From the NCBI GenBank assembly GCA_017538635.1, contig JAFYIM010000202.1:1-25021 (forward strand): a DNA stretch of 25,021 nt. The letters are read 5' to 3'. Origin of the DNA: a bacterium (GTDB taxonomy: Bacteria > UBA3054). This document shows positions 1-6,946 of this stretch, one piece after another (position 1 is the stretch's first letter; every line of letters begins with the position of its first letter). The notes below the pieces were generated by a model. The model saw nothing but the letters and a program-made list of their open reading frames with translations, was not told where the DNA came from and did not search any database. A program made the position numbers and the translations under genes.

Positions 1-68
1 ACCGCCAGGCAAATCAGCAGCACAAGATAGATAACGTTCCTTGGTATCCTCTGAAGGTCGAATCTCAT
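1..68 (-). CDS. Membrane protein, N-terminal fragment (cut by window edge)
   Basis: Only the first 22 codons or so are inside the window. The ATG at 68-66 overlaps the TGA of the upstream gene (67-65) in a 4-base ATGA junction, which indicates translational coupling. An SD-like GGAGG lies just upstream, within the end of the preceding gene. The visible peptide starts with a short polar stretch (MRFDLQRIPRN) followed by a hydrophobic run (VIYLVLLICLAV), so a signal anchor or first membrane segment is likely. Its two upstream neighbours are also membrane proteins. The family cannot be recognised from this fragment. Confidence 0.7.
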   Translation of the reverse strand, partial: MRFDLQRIPRNVIYLVLLICLA

Positions 69-781
69 TTCGCTTCCTCCCCTTCAGAAAGATGATCCTC
101 GATGCCCAGCCAGATCCTCCAGGAGACCGCCAGCGAGGCGATATAAACGCCTATCTGCAGCGCCCTGAAGACCGTGCCGTTCATATCCTCACGCAAAAAT
201 CTCGCCAGTTCCGGCAGCTGCAGATAGAAGAAGCGCGTGTTGCCAAGATACCGCGTCAGATAATTCCCCAAGGGGTCGTAGCCGATCATCACGATAAGGG
301 CAACGCTCATCATGACCACACCCTCCAGCGACTTTATCTTGAAGGCTCTGTAAGCGGCGTAGGTAATGTAAAAACCAAGGATCGCCAGGACCGTCACCAA
401 AAGAGGCGTGTAGATGTACGTGCGGTAAAACTCCACCGCGTCGAAAGACCCTTCCGGCCTTTCCTTCACGAACCAGCCGTAAACGACGCAGATCACAAAG
501 ACCGTCACAAAGGAGATGAAGACGATGAGGCTGTACTGCCATCCCTTCTTCCTGTTCATCAGAGTCATGATATGCACTCTGAAAACGTTGGCCAAAGCTA
601 TGCCGTAAGCCGTAGCGCCCACAAGTATAAGCACCGGCGCGCAGAATTCGTTCACGATCTTCGTCAGCGTCAGCCCGCCTGACCAGGCTCCGCCCTCGAT
701 GGGCGTTCCCTCAAACAGCCACTTCGCCAGGTACAGAAGCCCGGGCAAAAAGATGGAGAGCCAGATCAGTTTCTTCTTCAT
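65..781 (-). CDS. Multi-pass membrane protein of unknown function
   Basis: This 238-residue protein has about six hydrophobic segments, near residues 5-23, 42-67, 83-105, 122-147, 152-172 and 211-231. The N-terminus is basic (MKKK) and the C-terminus charged (EGEEAK). I do not recognise the family. It starts 2 bases after the stop of the DUF6754-like gene and ends in an ATGA overlap with the next gene, so the three form a tightly coupled operon. Loops contain conserved-looking polar residues (for example KERPEGSFD and GYDPLG), but no catalytic motif is evident. The start at 781 is the only sensible ATG; the SD is weak (GAAG). The three proteins may form one envelope complex, which is inference from gene packing only. 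Confidence 0.8.
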   Translation of the reverse strand: MKKKLIWLSIFLPGLLYLAKWLFEGTPIEGGAWSGGLTLTKIVNEFCAPVLILVGATAYGIALANVFRVHIMTLMNRKKGWQYSLIVFISFVTVFVICVVYGWFVKERPEGSFDAVEFYRTYIYTPLLVTVLAILGFYITYAAYRAFKIKSLEGVVMMSVALIVMIGYDPLGNYLTRYLGNTRFFYLQLPELARFLREDMNGTVFRALQIGVYIASLAVSWRIWLGIEDHLSEGEEAK

Positions 782-783
782 AC

Positions 784-1680
784 TTACTTCTGCAAGGCCT
801 GGGCTATTTTTAGAACGACCGGTCCCAGCGTCGGGATGGAAGCCAAGACCGCCGCTACTACTACGCTCACGATAACGATAACCTTCACCATATCCTGCCC
901 GTAGAGGCTTCCCGACAATTTCGGGTCTCCGCTGATACTGGCGCTCACCGCGAAGAACTCCTCGCCAATTATGACATAATCGCAGGCCGCGATGAAAAAC
1001 GGTATCTGGAACAATTGGCTGGTTCCCGCGATCTGCATCGCCCCCACCACCTGTCCGGTCTCGGACAGCAGAAGCGACTCCAGCTCATAATACCCGAAAT
1101 AAAAGCAAGCCGCCGGCCTTTCCTTCAGCATGTATCCCATGCTGGCCGCCGCGAAATAAACCTGCCCGCCCGGGAAGAACCTAACGTCCGTCGGATTGAA
1201 AGCCCTGAGCTCCCCAATCGACTTGCAGGCTTCCTCATACGTCGTCTGCAGCAGCGTCAGCGTCCTCTCCATACACACAGGGATCAGAAGCCTGTTCCTA
1301 TACCTGGCGCTCACCGTGGCGATCTTATTCAATATCGGCATGGAAGCGTACAGTTCAGGATGCGCCGTATCCGAAACGCCCGTGCAGAAAAGCGACGGCC
1401 GTCCCATCTCCGTAGCGCGCCCAACAGCCTCCTCCATCTGATCCAAACCTGGTATAGGACGGATCCGAAAGCGGTACCCCTTATTCGCCAAACGCATGCC
1501 CAGCGTGATCAAACTCACGCACAGAACAAAAAACACCCTCGGCACCAAATAAGTCAGCCAATCAAAGGTTGCAGCCTCCGCAGCCTCAGCAGCCGCAGGA
1601 GTCTCCTCGCAGAACCCCAAAACGACCCCCGCTGCCGCCAAAAACAGCAACGCAAAAAATATCCCTCTTTTATCTAACAC
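784..1680 (-). CDS. DUF6754-like membrane protein
   Basis: This is a 298-residue protein from the GTG start at 1680. A TTG at 1695 keeps the frame open, but it overlaps the GGAG (1690-1693) that lies 9 bases before the GTG, so the GTG is the better start. Hydrophobic segments lie near residues 7-23 (signal anchor), 42-62 and at the C-terminus (about the last 30 residues). In between is a soluble region with EEAVGRATEMGRP at about 83-95 and a C-terminal half containing IIGEEFFAVSA. From memory, the GRATEMGRP region resembles the uncharacterised family DUF6754; I cannot confirm this here. It heads an operon with two further membrane proteins. Function unknown. Confidence 0.75.
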   Translation of the reverse strand: MLDKRGIFFALLFLAAAGVVLGFCEETPAAAEAAEAATFDWLTYLVPRVFFVLCVSLITLGMRLANKGYRFRIRPIPGLDQMEEAVGRATEMGRPSLFCTGVSDTAHPELYASMPILNKIATVSARYRNRLLIPVCMERTLTLLQTTYEEACKSIGELRAFNPTDVRFFPGGQVYFAAASMGYMLKERPAACFYFGYYELESLLLSETGQVVGAMQIAGTSQLFQIPFFIAACDYVIIGEEFFAVSASISGDPKLSGSLYGQDMVKVIVIVSVVVAAVLASIPTLGPVVLKIAQALQK

Positions 1681-1700
1681 ACACTTAATCTCCAAAAGAG

Positions 1701-1709
1701 ATTATATCA
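1701..1709 (-). promoter_or_regulatory. Possible extended -10 promoter for the membrane-protein operon
   Basis: On the minus strand this reads TGATATAAT, an extended -10 (TGn plus TATAAT). It overlaps the fic stop codon and lies about 10 bases before the SD of the DUF6754-like gene. No convincing -35 is present. It would give a very short 5' leader. Confidence 0.45.
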
Positions 1710-2612
1710 AATCGTCAAATCATGGCCGAAGTGGCGAAGCATCTCTATAAACAGATCCTGACCTGCCCTGAAAGTATCCAGCAAACGCGCCCGCTGCTTA
1801 TCATTCTTTTGCCATTCCTGAAGCCCAAGGTAATAATACTGCCGCATCCTATCCAAAACAAGGATCGGCGTTATGCCGTACTTCAGGCATTCCTTAAGCA
1901 TGATCAACCGCCCGATGCGTCCATTGCCATCCTGGAAAGGATGGATTCTTTCAAATCGGACATGGAATTCAGCAATGTCTTCAAACGAGTGCTCGGTCTT
2001 TCTGTACCAAGCCAAAAGCTTTTTCATTTCTGCTCCGACCTTATCAGGAGGCGTTGTATCAAGACCGCCAACAGTATTCTCCAAACGCTTGTAATCACCT
2101 ACGGCAAACCATTCTTTGCCGCTGTCGGCCGTACCGCTCTTCAATATCGCGTGCAGCCTTTTTATGTATGATTCCGTCAACATACTTCTGGCGCTGGCAA
2201 TAACCGTATCAACAGCGCTGAAGTGATTAGCCGTCTCGATAATATCGTCAACAGGAATCTCGGCATTTATTTTGCCGATGGTTTTGGTCTCGAATATCCA
2301 GCGCGTCTGCTCATGCGTAAGACGGCTTCCTTCCATATGATTTGAATTGTAGGTGAAGTCGATCTGCAGTTGATGATATATCCCGCCCGACAATTTTGAC
2401 TTTCGCTCGGCATCCAAAACCGCCCAAACGGACCGAAATTTAGCCAGCCTTGCGCGCGTTTTACGATTTGGCTTTTCAGCGTCTTCGGGGATCAGCCACG
2501 CACCATGTTCAAATTTCGCTCCGGCAACGCGCCCAGAAGCGCAGTAAGACCTGACCTGTCTAGTTGATATTCCCCAACTTAGGGCAATTTCATCAATCGT
2601 AACATATCCCAT
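1707..2612 (-). CDS. Fic family protein with N-terminal helix-turn-helix
   Basis: This 301-residue protein carries the complete Fic motif HPFQDGNGRIGR at residues 224-235. The motif has the catalytic His224, the metal-binding Asp228 and the anion-hole Gly/Asn/Gly, so it should transfer AMP (or another nucleotide moiety) from a nucleotide to a hydroxyl side chain of a target protein. SNHMEG at residues 90-95 fits the inhibitory-helix pattern (S/T)xxxE(G/N). It lies N-terminal to the Fic core, as in class II autoinhibited Fic proteins. Residues 1-45 look like a MerR/excisionase-type DNA-binding helix-turn-helix (TIDEIALSWGISTRQVRSYC). The ATG at 2612 has an AGAGG SD 7 bases upstream. Its promoter region contains repeated motifs that may be its own operator. 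The target is unknown; no antitoxin gene is adjacent. Confidence 0.93.
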   Translation of the reverse strand: MGYVTIDEIALSWGISTRQVRSYCASGRVAGAKFEHGAWLIPEDAEKPNRKTRARLAKFRSVWAVLDAERKSKLSGGIYHQLQIDFTYNSNHMEGSRLTHEQTRWIFETKTIGKINAEIPVDDIIETANHFSAVDTVIASARSMLTESYIKRLHAILKSGTADSGKEWFAVGDYKRLENTVGGLDTTPPDKVGAEMKKLLAWYRKTEHSFEDIAEFHVRFERIHPFQDGNGRIGRLIMLKECLKYGITPILVLDRMRQYYYLGLQEWQKNDKQRARLLDTFRAGQDLFIEMLRHFGHDLTI

Positions 2613-2624
2613 TTTGATCCTCTT

Positions 2625-2737
2625 TGCGGAAGTTTTAATTTACAATCTCGGAAGTTTATCTCACAATAATTATACCATATTTTGCAAAGATAAACTTCCG
2701 CAAGTGGACTTTTCTCGGTAGTTTTCTCGGGAGTTCT
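2625..2737. repeat. Cluster of AACTTCCG-type motifs, candidate operator array upstream of fic
   Basis: There are five related copies. Plus-strand readings are gcggaagttt at 2626-2635, tcggaagttt at 2648-2657, the inverted copy aaacttccgc at 2692-2701, and two degenerate tandem 12-mers, ctcggtagtttt at 2714-2725 and ctcgggagttct at 2726-2737. Two copies form a perfect 13-bp inverted repeat: cggaagtttatct at 2649-2661 and agataaacttccg at 2688-2700, with a 26-base spacer that contains the fic -10 box. Positioning over the -35 and just after the predicted start of transcription suits a repressor site. Binding by the Fic protein's own helix-turn-helix is inference. Confidence 0.7.
2669..2697 (-). 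promoter_or_regulatory. Probable fic promoter
   Basis: On the minus strand a perfect TATAAT (2669-2674) lies 17 bases after a poor -35 (AAGTTT, 2692-2697) that is part of the inverted repeat. The 5' leader would be about 50 bases. The weak -35 embedded in repeat arms suggests regulation by a DNA-binding protein. Confidence 0.6.
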
Positions 2738-2749
2738 ACCCTACCCCCC

Positions 2750-2778
2750 TTGCTTTTTAACCAATCTCATGTTAGAAT
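2750..2778 (+). promoter_or_regulatory. Sigma70-like promoter of the small exported-protein genes
   Basis: TTGCTT (2750-2755), a 17-base spacer and TAGAAT (2773-2778) match the sigma70 consensus well. The first gene starts about 45 bases downstream, behind an AAGGAG SD at 2818-2823. The two degenerate 12-base repeats lie 13 bases or more upstream of the -35, so they could also influence this promoter. Confidence 0.65.
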
Positions 2779-2829
2779 AGTTGATGAGTAAATGATTTCG
2801 TATTCAACTTTTTTTGAAAGGAGAGCATT

Positions 2830-3261
2830 ATGAAAAACTACTTCTCTTTCTTCAAAAACAAAGCACACTCCTATCTCGTCATTGCGCTCGCATTCATTAC
2901 TATTCCACTCTCTGCGGAGGAACGCTGCTGCACTTGCTGTTGTGAACCGGAAAGTCAAAGAGAAGAAATTTGTCGCGATGAAAATGAGGAGTTCAAAAAA
3001 GAATTAGCTCTTCTCTTCGACCCAAGTATAAAGGCAGCGCAGGTCGGATTGGGGATATTCATGATATTGGCTGCCCCAATTGGGTGCTATTTAGAAGCAG
3101 AGCACGATGCCACTCATAAATATGGACGATCGGAGAATTATCCCTTCGCTCTTATCGGGTATACATCTTGGTATATGCTCAAGGCTGAAAGCTACGCTTT
3201 TATCAAAACTGCAACTTTGGGATGCTTTTGCCGGGGATTGGCTTGGGACGAAAGATGGTAA
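2830..3261 (+). CDS. Small exported Cys-rich protein, paralog of the next gene
   Basis: This 143-residue protein begins with a signal peptide: MKNYFSFFKNK, a hydrophobic core, then IPLSAEE with a likely signal peptidase I site after SA. The mature N-terminus is Cys-rich (CCTCCC just after the cleavage site). The C-terminal half has two hydrophobic stretches, around LGIFMILAAPIGCYL and FALIGYTSWYML, and ends near IKTATLGCFCRG. The SD AAGGAG is 6 bases from the ATG. The next gene has nearly the same N-terminus and a similar KTxTxG ending, so the two are tandem paralogs. I do not recognise a family. Absence of a lipobox argues against a lipoprotein. Local DNA is more AT-rich than the neighbouring metabolic genes. 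Confidence 0.75.
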   Translation: MKNYFSFFKNKAHSYLVIALAFITIPLSAEERCCTCCCEPESQREEICRDENEEFKKELALLFDPSIKAAQVGLGIFMILAAPIGCYLEAEHDATHKYGRSENYPFALIGYTSWYMLKAESYAFIKTATLGCFCRGLAWDERW

Positions 3262-3282
3262 TCAACATTTTAGTAGGCTGTT

Positions 3283-3765
3283 ATGAAAAATTATTTTTCT
3301 TATTTCAGAAACAGAGGCGTGACCTTGCTTGCAATCGCATCTATGATCGCTGCGATTCCACTTTCAGCGGAGGAATGCGCGCTTGCAGAACAAACGAATT
3401 CTTCCACTAACGCGAACGTAAAAGCCGAGAGCAAATCATTAACTTATGATGTCTATGGCAATGTCTGCACCAATGAATGCTGCGGACCAGTTCCCGCATG
3501 CGCCGGCCCAAATACTTATCAATCCCACAGAAATCTTGGCGATATTTGGGACGACTACCCTATCATTCAGGGGCCTTGCCTTATTCTGTTCGCACCGGTT
3601 GTTTCTCTAGGAGTAATCAGTGGGCTTCTCGCTTTGGGCGGAAGTGGTGGCGCATGGTATGAGGACGCCGCCGCTTTCGCTATCGGGATCCCGGTTTTGT
3701 CAATTGGCTGCATCGGCGTCGGCCTTTGTAAAACCTTAACTTTCGGAATGTTCCCAAAACTTTGA
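3283..3765 (+). CDS. Small exported protein, paralog of the preceding gene
   Basis: This 160-residue protein shares the start MKNYFSxFxN and the IPLSAEE cleavage region with the gene 21 bases upstream. The following 60 residues are different (Asn/Ser/Thr-rich, then CTNECCGPVPAC). The C-terminal part is Gly-rich and hydrophobic (SLGVISGLLALGGSGG, then IGIPVLSIGCIGVGL) and ends CKTLTFGMF, echoing IKTATLGCF in the paralog. The pattern is a conserved export signal with a diverged mature domain. The SD is weak (AGTAGG). Transcription probably continues from the upstream promoter and stops at the hairpin at 3776-3804. Function unknown. Confidence 0.75.
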   Translation: MKNYFSYFRNRGVTLLAIASMIAAIPLSAEECALAEQTNSSTNANVKAESKSLTYDVYGNVCTNECCGPVPACAGPNTYQSHRNLGDIWDDYPIIQGPCLILFAPVVSLGVISGLLALGGSGGAWYEDAAAFAIGIPVLSIGCIGVGLCKTLTFGMFPKL

Positions 3766-3775
3766 TAAAACAAAA

Positions 3776-3804
3776 AAACGGAGCGGCCAAAAGCCGCTCC
3801 GTTT
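3776..3804. terminator. Bidirectional intrinsic terminator
   Basis: A 12-bp stem (3776-3787 with 3793-3804, loop caaaa) is centred on ggagcggc/gccgctcc. The A-run on the left serves as a U-tract for the minus-strand C26 gene. On the right, T-rich sequence follows the plus-strand paralog gene. It separates two convergent transcripts. Confidence 0.85.
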
Positions 3805-3829
3805 ACGTTGTGCAATTTTTATTTTCCTG

Positions 3830-4852
3830 TTACTTCGTTCTTTTTGATTGCTTGCTCTGCTTTACCAATGCGCAGAAGCAGCTAAGAGCCTTATCGTAAT
3901 CCATGAAGCGCGAGGCATCGGCAGCGTTGTTGACATGCTTAATTACGGCCGCCTCGGGATGGTATTGAACACCTATGAAGAAGGGCTTGTCAGTCCGCTC
4001 CACCGCCTCAATGATGTCGATGCCGCCGGTCTTTGCGACGGCAGTCACTTTGAGCGGCGTTCCCTTAACGCTTCGCACAGCCTGGTGGTGCCCAGATGGC
4101 ACAGAACTGATCGTTTCGCTCCCTACTATGCGCCAAAGCAGCGATGAACGGTCGGTGACAGTGACATCATGGGCCGCAAAGTCGCGCCCGTGGTCGGCTG
4201 TTGCCTCGATACGATGCTCGTTGGCGTAGGGCAGTCCCTGTGCTGCGAAATAGGTTGAAAGATCCTGTATCATCTGCGCGCCGGAAACGATGCAAAGCAT
4301 CTGCATTCCCCGGCAAAGGCACAATACCGGCAGCGTAGGATCCTGTTCCAGACACCATGTCATAAGGATATAGTCCGACACGTCGCGCCGCCCGTCACAG
4401 TTGCCTTCTGATTCGATACCGTGCCATGGCTCCGGCGTCTTGTACAACGTAGGACTTATGTCATCGCCGCCTGTAAAGATGAGTCCGTCCAGACCGGCGA
4501 GCAAATTTGCGATGTCCTGTCCGGCTAAGGGATCGGCCTTCAGCTTTTCAGCATACTCCTTTAATAAAACACCGTGTTCGTCGGTATATTGCGGCAGAAG
4601 CTGGTCGCCGTCGTATTCCATAAATGGCGACTTTATAAGCGGCAGTGGCACAGGTTCGGCTCCTGCCTCACGCACGCTTTGCAACGTGCCGACGTAGGTA
4701 ATAGCCGTAATATCGTCGCGCCAGGCTATTCCGATGCGGACTGGAGCGTCATCCTGCCTGACGGCATTGCCGCTGCTTTTACACGATGTCAATATTCCCA
4801 AGCCACAGATGGCCAGGATTGCGACACAGAGCCAGAATCTTGCTTTTTTCAT
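3830..4852 (-). CDS. Lipoprotein of the peptidase C26 (gamma-glutamyl hydrolase / PuuD-like) family
   Basis: This 340-residue class I glutamine-amidotransferase-like hydrolase has a type II signal peptide with lipobox LTSC (Cys24), so it should be a membrane-anchored lipoprotein outside the cytoplasm. Family signatures are TGGDDISP at 127-134, the nucleophile Cys180 in LCLCRG, SGHHQAV at about 253-259, and the His298/Glu300 pair in QYHPE. Together these give a complete Cys-His-Glu triad. Relatives hydrolyse gamma-glutamyl bonds, for example in gamma-glutamyl-GABA or folate polyglutamates. Cytoplasmic PuuD is about 254 residues; the extra length here is the signal, a linker and insertions. No SD is visible before the ATG, which lies 36 bases after the transporter's terminator. 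The substrate is unknown. Confidence 0.9.
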   Translation of the reverse strand: MKKARFWLCVAILAICGLGILTSCKSSGNAVRQDDAPVRIGIAWRDDITAITYVGTLQSVREAGAEPVPLPLIKSPFMEYDGDQLLPQYTDEHGVLLKEYAEKLKADPLAGQDIANLLAGLDGLIFTGGDDISPTLYKTPEPWHGIESEGNCDGRRDVSDYILMTWCLEQDPTLPVLCLCRGMQMLCIVSGAQMIQDLSTYFAAQGLPYANEHRIEATADHGRDFAAHDVTVTDRSSLLWRIVGSETISSVPSGHHQAVRSVKGTPLKVTAVAKTGGIDIIEAVERTDKPFFIGVQYHPEAAVIKHVNNAADASRFMDYDKALSCFCALVKQSKQSKRTK

Positions 4853-4888
4853 TGCTTTTTTAGTGAGAACGCCTTTTTACCTTTTCAA

Positions 4889-4918
4889 AAAAATGCCGCT
4901 CAGGAGAGCGGCATTTTT
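4889..4918 (-). terminator. Intrinsic terminator after the sugar permease gene
   Basis: The stem is aaaaatgccgctc (4889-4901) with gagcggcattttt (4906-4918), loop agga. On the minus strand it is followed by a run of seven T. It ends the ribokinase-permease operon. Confidence 0.88.
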
Positions 4919-4938
4919 GTTGGCTTTGTCGGCTTTTT

Positions 4939-5958
4939 TTAAGCGCCGGCTTTTATTATGATGCCGAGGCCGATCAAGAAGAGCACAAACATGGCGAGGT
5001 TAAGAACGTTGGCTTTCTTGGGGGCGCCTTTGAATTCCTTCCAGATCAGGATGCCCCAGAGAGCGGAGACCAAGGTCGCGCCCTGGCCGAGGCCGTAGGA
5101 GATGGCGGGTCCGGCTTTGCCGGCGGCGACTAAGTTAATGCCGTTGCCAAGGCCCCAGATCAGGCCGCCAAGGATGCCGACCAGGTGTATGGGGAAGCCG
5201 CCCTTGAAATATTCTTTCTCAGTGATGGGCTCGCCTGAGACCGGGAAGCGCATGGCGATGGCGTTGAAGATGAAGTTGGAGGCGAAGATGCCCAGCGTGA
5301 AGATGAAGAAGGCCGAATACGGCGTCATCTTGCCGGCTTCAGGAGCGGCGACTTCGAAGTTCATGTCCATGGTCCTTGCGACGAAGCCGTAGAAGAAGGC
5401 CATCAGGATACCGCAGATGATGGAAAGGACGATGCCCTTGCCGATGCCTTTGGTGCTGCTTGTGCTTTCAGAGGCGTCCGCTTTCAGTTTGTAGGCGAAA
5501 GCGTTGCAGAGAATGGCGACGACGATCAAAGCTACGCCGCCAAAAAGCAGGACGGGGTTGCCCTGAGGCTTGATAATGTAGTTGACGATAACGCCCAGGA
5601 CGAGGGCCAAGCCGATGCCTACGGGGAAAGCCACGCTCATGCCGGCAATGGAGATCGCAGCGGCTAAAAGGATATTAGCGGCGTTGAAAACGACACCGCC
5701 TAAGAGGGCCGAGCCGATGTTGGCGGGAGAAGCCTGGGCGAGGTTCTTGAGGAAGCTCCATTCTCCTCCGCCCAAGGAGCCGGCGGTCAAACCGCTGATG
5801 ATGGCGAAGAGGACGACGCCTAAGACGTAGTCCCAGTAAAAGAGTTCATATCTCCAAGTCTTGCCGGCCAGCTTCTGGGTGTTGCCCCAGCTGCCCCAGC
5901 AGAACATGGTGACGACGCAGAATACGACGGCCAGTGCGTAGTTGTTGCAGTAATACAT
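4939..5958 (-). CDS. GRP/DMT-superfamily sugar permease
   Basis: This 339-residue, roughly ten-span membrane protein has the signature WGSWGNTQKL at 21-30 and WRYELFYWDY at 35-44. I associate this with glucose/ribose-porter-like members of the drug/metabolite transporter superfamily, often annotated as RhaT-like or multidrug DMT permeases. A GIGLALVLGVIVNY helix and a C-terminal SYGLGQGATLVSALWGI segment fit the same fold. The ATG at 5958 overlaps the ribokinase stop by one base (TAATG) and has a strong AAAGGAG SD inside the end of that gene. The pairing suggests uptake of ribose or a similar pentose or nucleoside sugar followed by phosphorylation; the substrate is inferred from context only. 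Confidence 0.88.
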   Translation of the reverse strand: MYYCNNYALAVVFCVVTMFCWGSWGNTQKLAGKTWRYELFYWDYVLGVVLFAIISGLTAGSLGGGEWSFLKNLAQASPANIGSALLGGVVFNAANILLAAAISIAGMSVAFPVGIGLALVLGVIVNYIIKPQGNPVLLFGGVALIVVAILCNAFAYKLKADASESTSSTKGIGKGIVLSIICGILMAFFYGFVARTMDMNFEVAAPEAGKMTPYSAFFIFTLGIFASNFIFNAIAMRFPVSGEPITEKEYFKGGFPIHLVGILGGLIWGLGNGINLVAAGKAGPAISYGLGQGATLVSALWGILIWKEFKGAPKKANVLNLAMFVLFLIGLGIIIKAGA

Positions 5959-6863
5959 TATTTGATCTCCTTTCTAGTGGGAACGGACGCCTGGGCGCCC
6001 GGACGGGTTACGGATATAGCGGCGGCTTTCTGAGCGAAGTCGATGGCTTCGGAGCAGGATTTGCCCTCGGCGAGGGCGACGGCGAAGGCGCCGTTGAAGG
6101 TGTCGCCGGCGGCCACGCAGTCAACGGCTTTGACCTTGCGGCAGGGATAGAGTTTCTGGCAGTCTCCGCACCAGCAGCCTTTGGTGCCCATGGTGATGGC
6201 GACGTGCTTGACGCCGCGCTTTTTCAGAACTTCCGTGGCTTTGGCTGCGCTCTTGGCGTCGGTGACTTTTACGCCGGTCAGAAGCTCGGCTTCCGTTTCG
6301 TTGGGCGTGATCCAGTCGATGAGCTTGTAGAGGGAAGCGGGAAGTTTGCAGGCGGGGGCCGGATTCAGAATCACGGTGACTTTGGCCTGATTGGCGACTT
6401 TCGCGGCCCATTCCACAGTCTTGATGGGAGTTTCAAGCTGCATGAGAAGAATGGCGGCGGATTCGATCTCTTTCTTGTAGGGCTCGACGTCCTTGGGAGA
6501 AAGCGTGCCGTTGGCGCCCAGGGCTACGGAGATGATGTTCTGGCCTTTCTTATCAACCATGATGAGCGCGGTGCCGGAGGGCTCCTTTTTATCGACGATC
6601 AATCTCGGCGTGATGGAGTCTTTTTTGAGACGGGCGAGCGTTTCGCGGCCGAAGACGTCGTCGCCGACTTTGGCGATGAAACTGCAGGCGCCCTTCTTTT
6701 CTGAGAGCCTGGCTACGGCTACGGCCTGGTTGGCGCCCTTGCCGCCCGGATTGAGAAGGAAATGTCCACCTAATATCGTCTCGCCTGGCACGGGGATCTT
6801 TTTGCCCGAAATTACCATGTCGGTATTGGTGGAGCCTAAGACAACTATTTTCTTAGTCTTCAT
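5958..6863 (-). CDS. rbsK: Ribokinase-like PfkB-family sugar kinase
   Basis: This 301-residue kinase has PfkB signatures in order: VVLGSTNTDMV at 7-17, NPGGKGANQAVAVARL at 38-53, NPAP at 167-170, and AAGDTFNGAF at 251-260 with catalytic base Asp254. Ribokinase (ATP + D-ribose to ribose 5-phosphate) is the best fit by length and motifs. PfkB relatives acting on other sugars cannot be excluded. The C-terminal third is unusually Cys-rich (Cys230, 232, 235, 241, 249). It is the first gene of a two-gene operon with the permease, behind an AAGGA SD and a strong promoter with a palindrome. Confidence 0.9.
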   Translation of the reverse strand: MKTKKIVVLGSTNTDMVISGKKIPVPGETILGGHFLLNPGGKGANQAVAVARLSEKKGACSFIAKVGDDVFGRETLARLKKDSITPRLIVDKKEPSGTALIMVDKKGQNIISVALGANGTLSPKDVEPYKKEIESAAILLMQLETPIKTVEWAAKVANQAKVTVILNPAPACKLPASLYKLIDWITPNETEAELLTGVKVTDAKSAAKATEVLKKRGVKHVAITMGTKGCWCGDCQKLYPCRKVKAVDCVAAGDTFNGAFAVALAEGKSCSEAIDFAQKAAAISVTRPGAQASVPTRKEIK

Positions 6864-6881
6864 AAGGTTTCCTTTTTGGTG

Positions 6882-6911
6882 ATTATAAAGTTGACGTGAC
6901 TAGTACGTCAA
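6882..6911 (-). promoter_or_regulatory. rbsK promoter with overlapping palindromic operator candidate
   Basis: On the minus strand TTGACG (6906-6911), an 18-base spacer and a perfect TATAAT (6882-6887) form a strong sigma70-type promoter. A perfect 7-bp inverted repeat, ttgacgt (6891-6897) and acgtcaa (6905-6911), with a 7-base centre covers the -35 and most of the spacer. This is where a repressor of a sugar operon would block RNA polymerase. No regulator gene is adjacent. Confidence 0.75.
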
Positions 6912-6946
6912 TATTTTATTATATCGGCCCCGATTATGCAAACAAA

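Noticed and set aside
2767..2958. A 63-codon minus-strand frame over the start of the first exported-protein gene
   Set aside because: It is antisense to a gene with good promoter, SD and signal peptide, and its product shows no features.
2830..3765. Possible YceK/DUF1375-type lipoproteins
   Set aside because: Small envelope proteins with a loosely similar layout, but no lipobox and no clear LPxSLxxDTxxLP-like motif.
4853..4888. Promoter for the C26 lipoprotein gene (TTGAAA with a CACTAA-like -10)
   Set aside because: The -10 match is poor and the start of transcription would fall at the start codon; not strong enough to list.
5934..6704. A 256-codon plus-strand open frame opposite rbsK
   Set aside because: Gly/Phe/Asp-rich antisense shadow of the kinase gene with no plausible SD or promoter.
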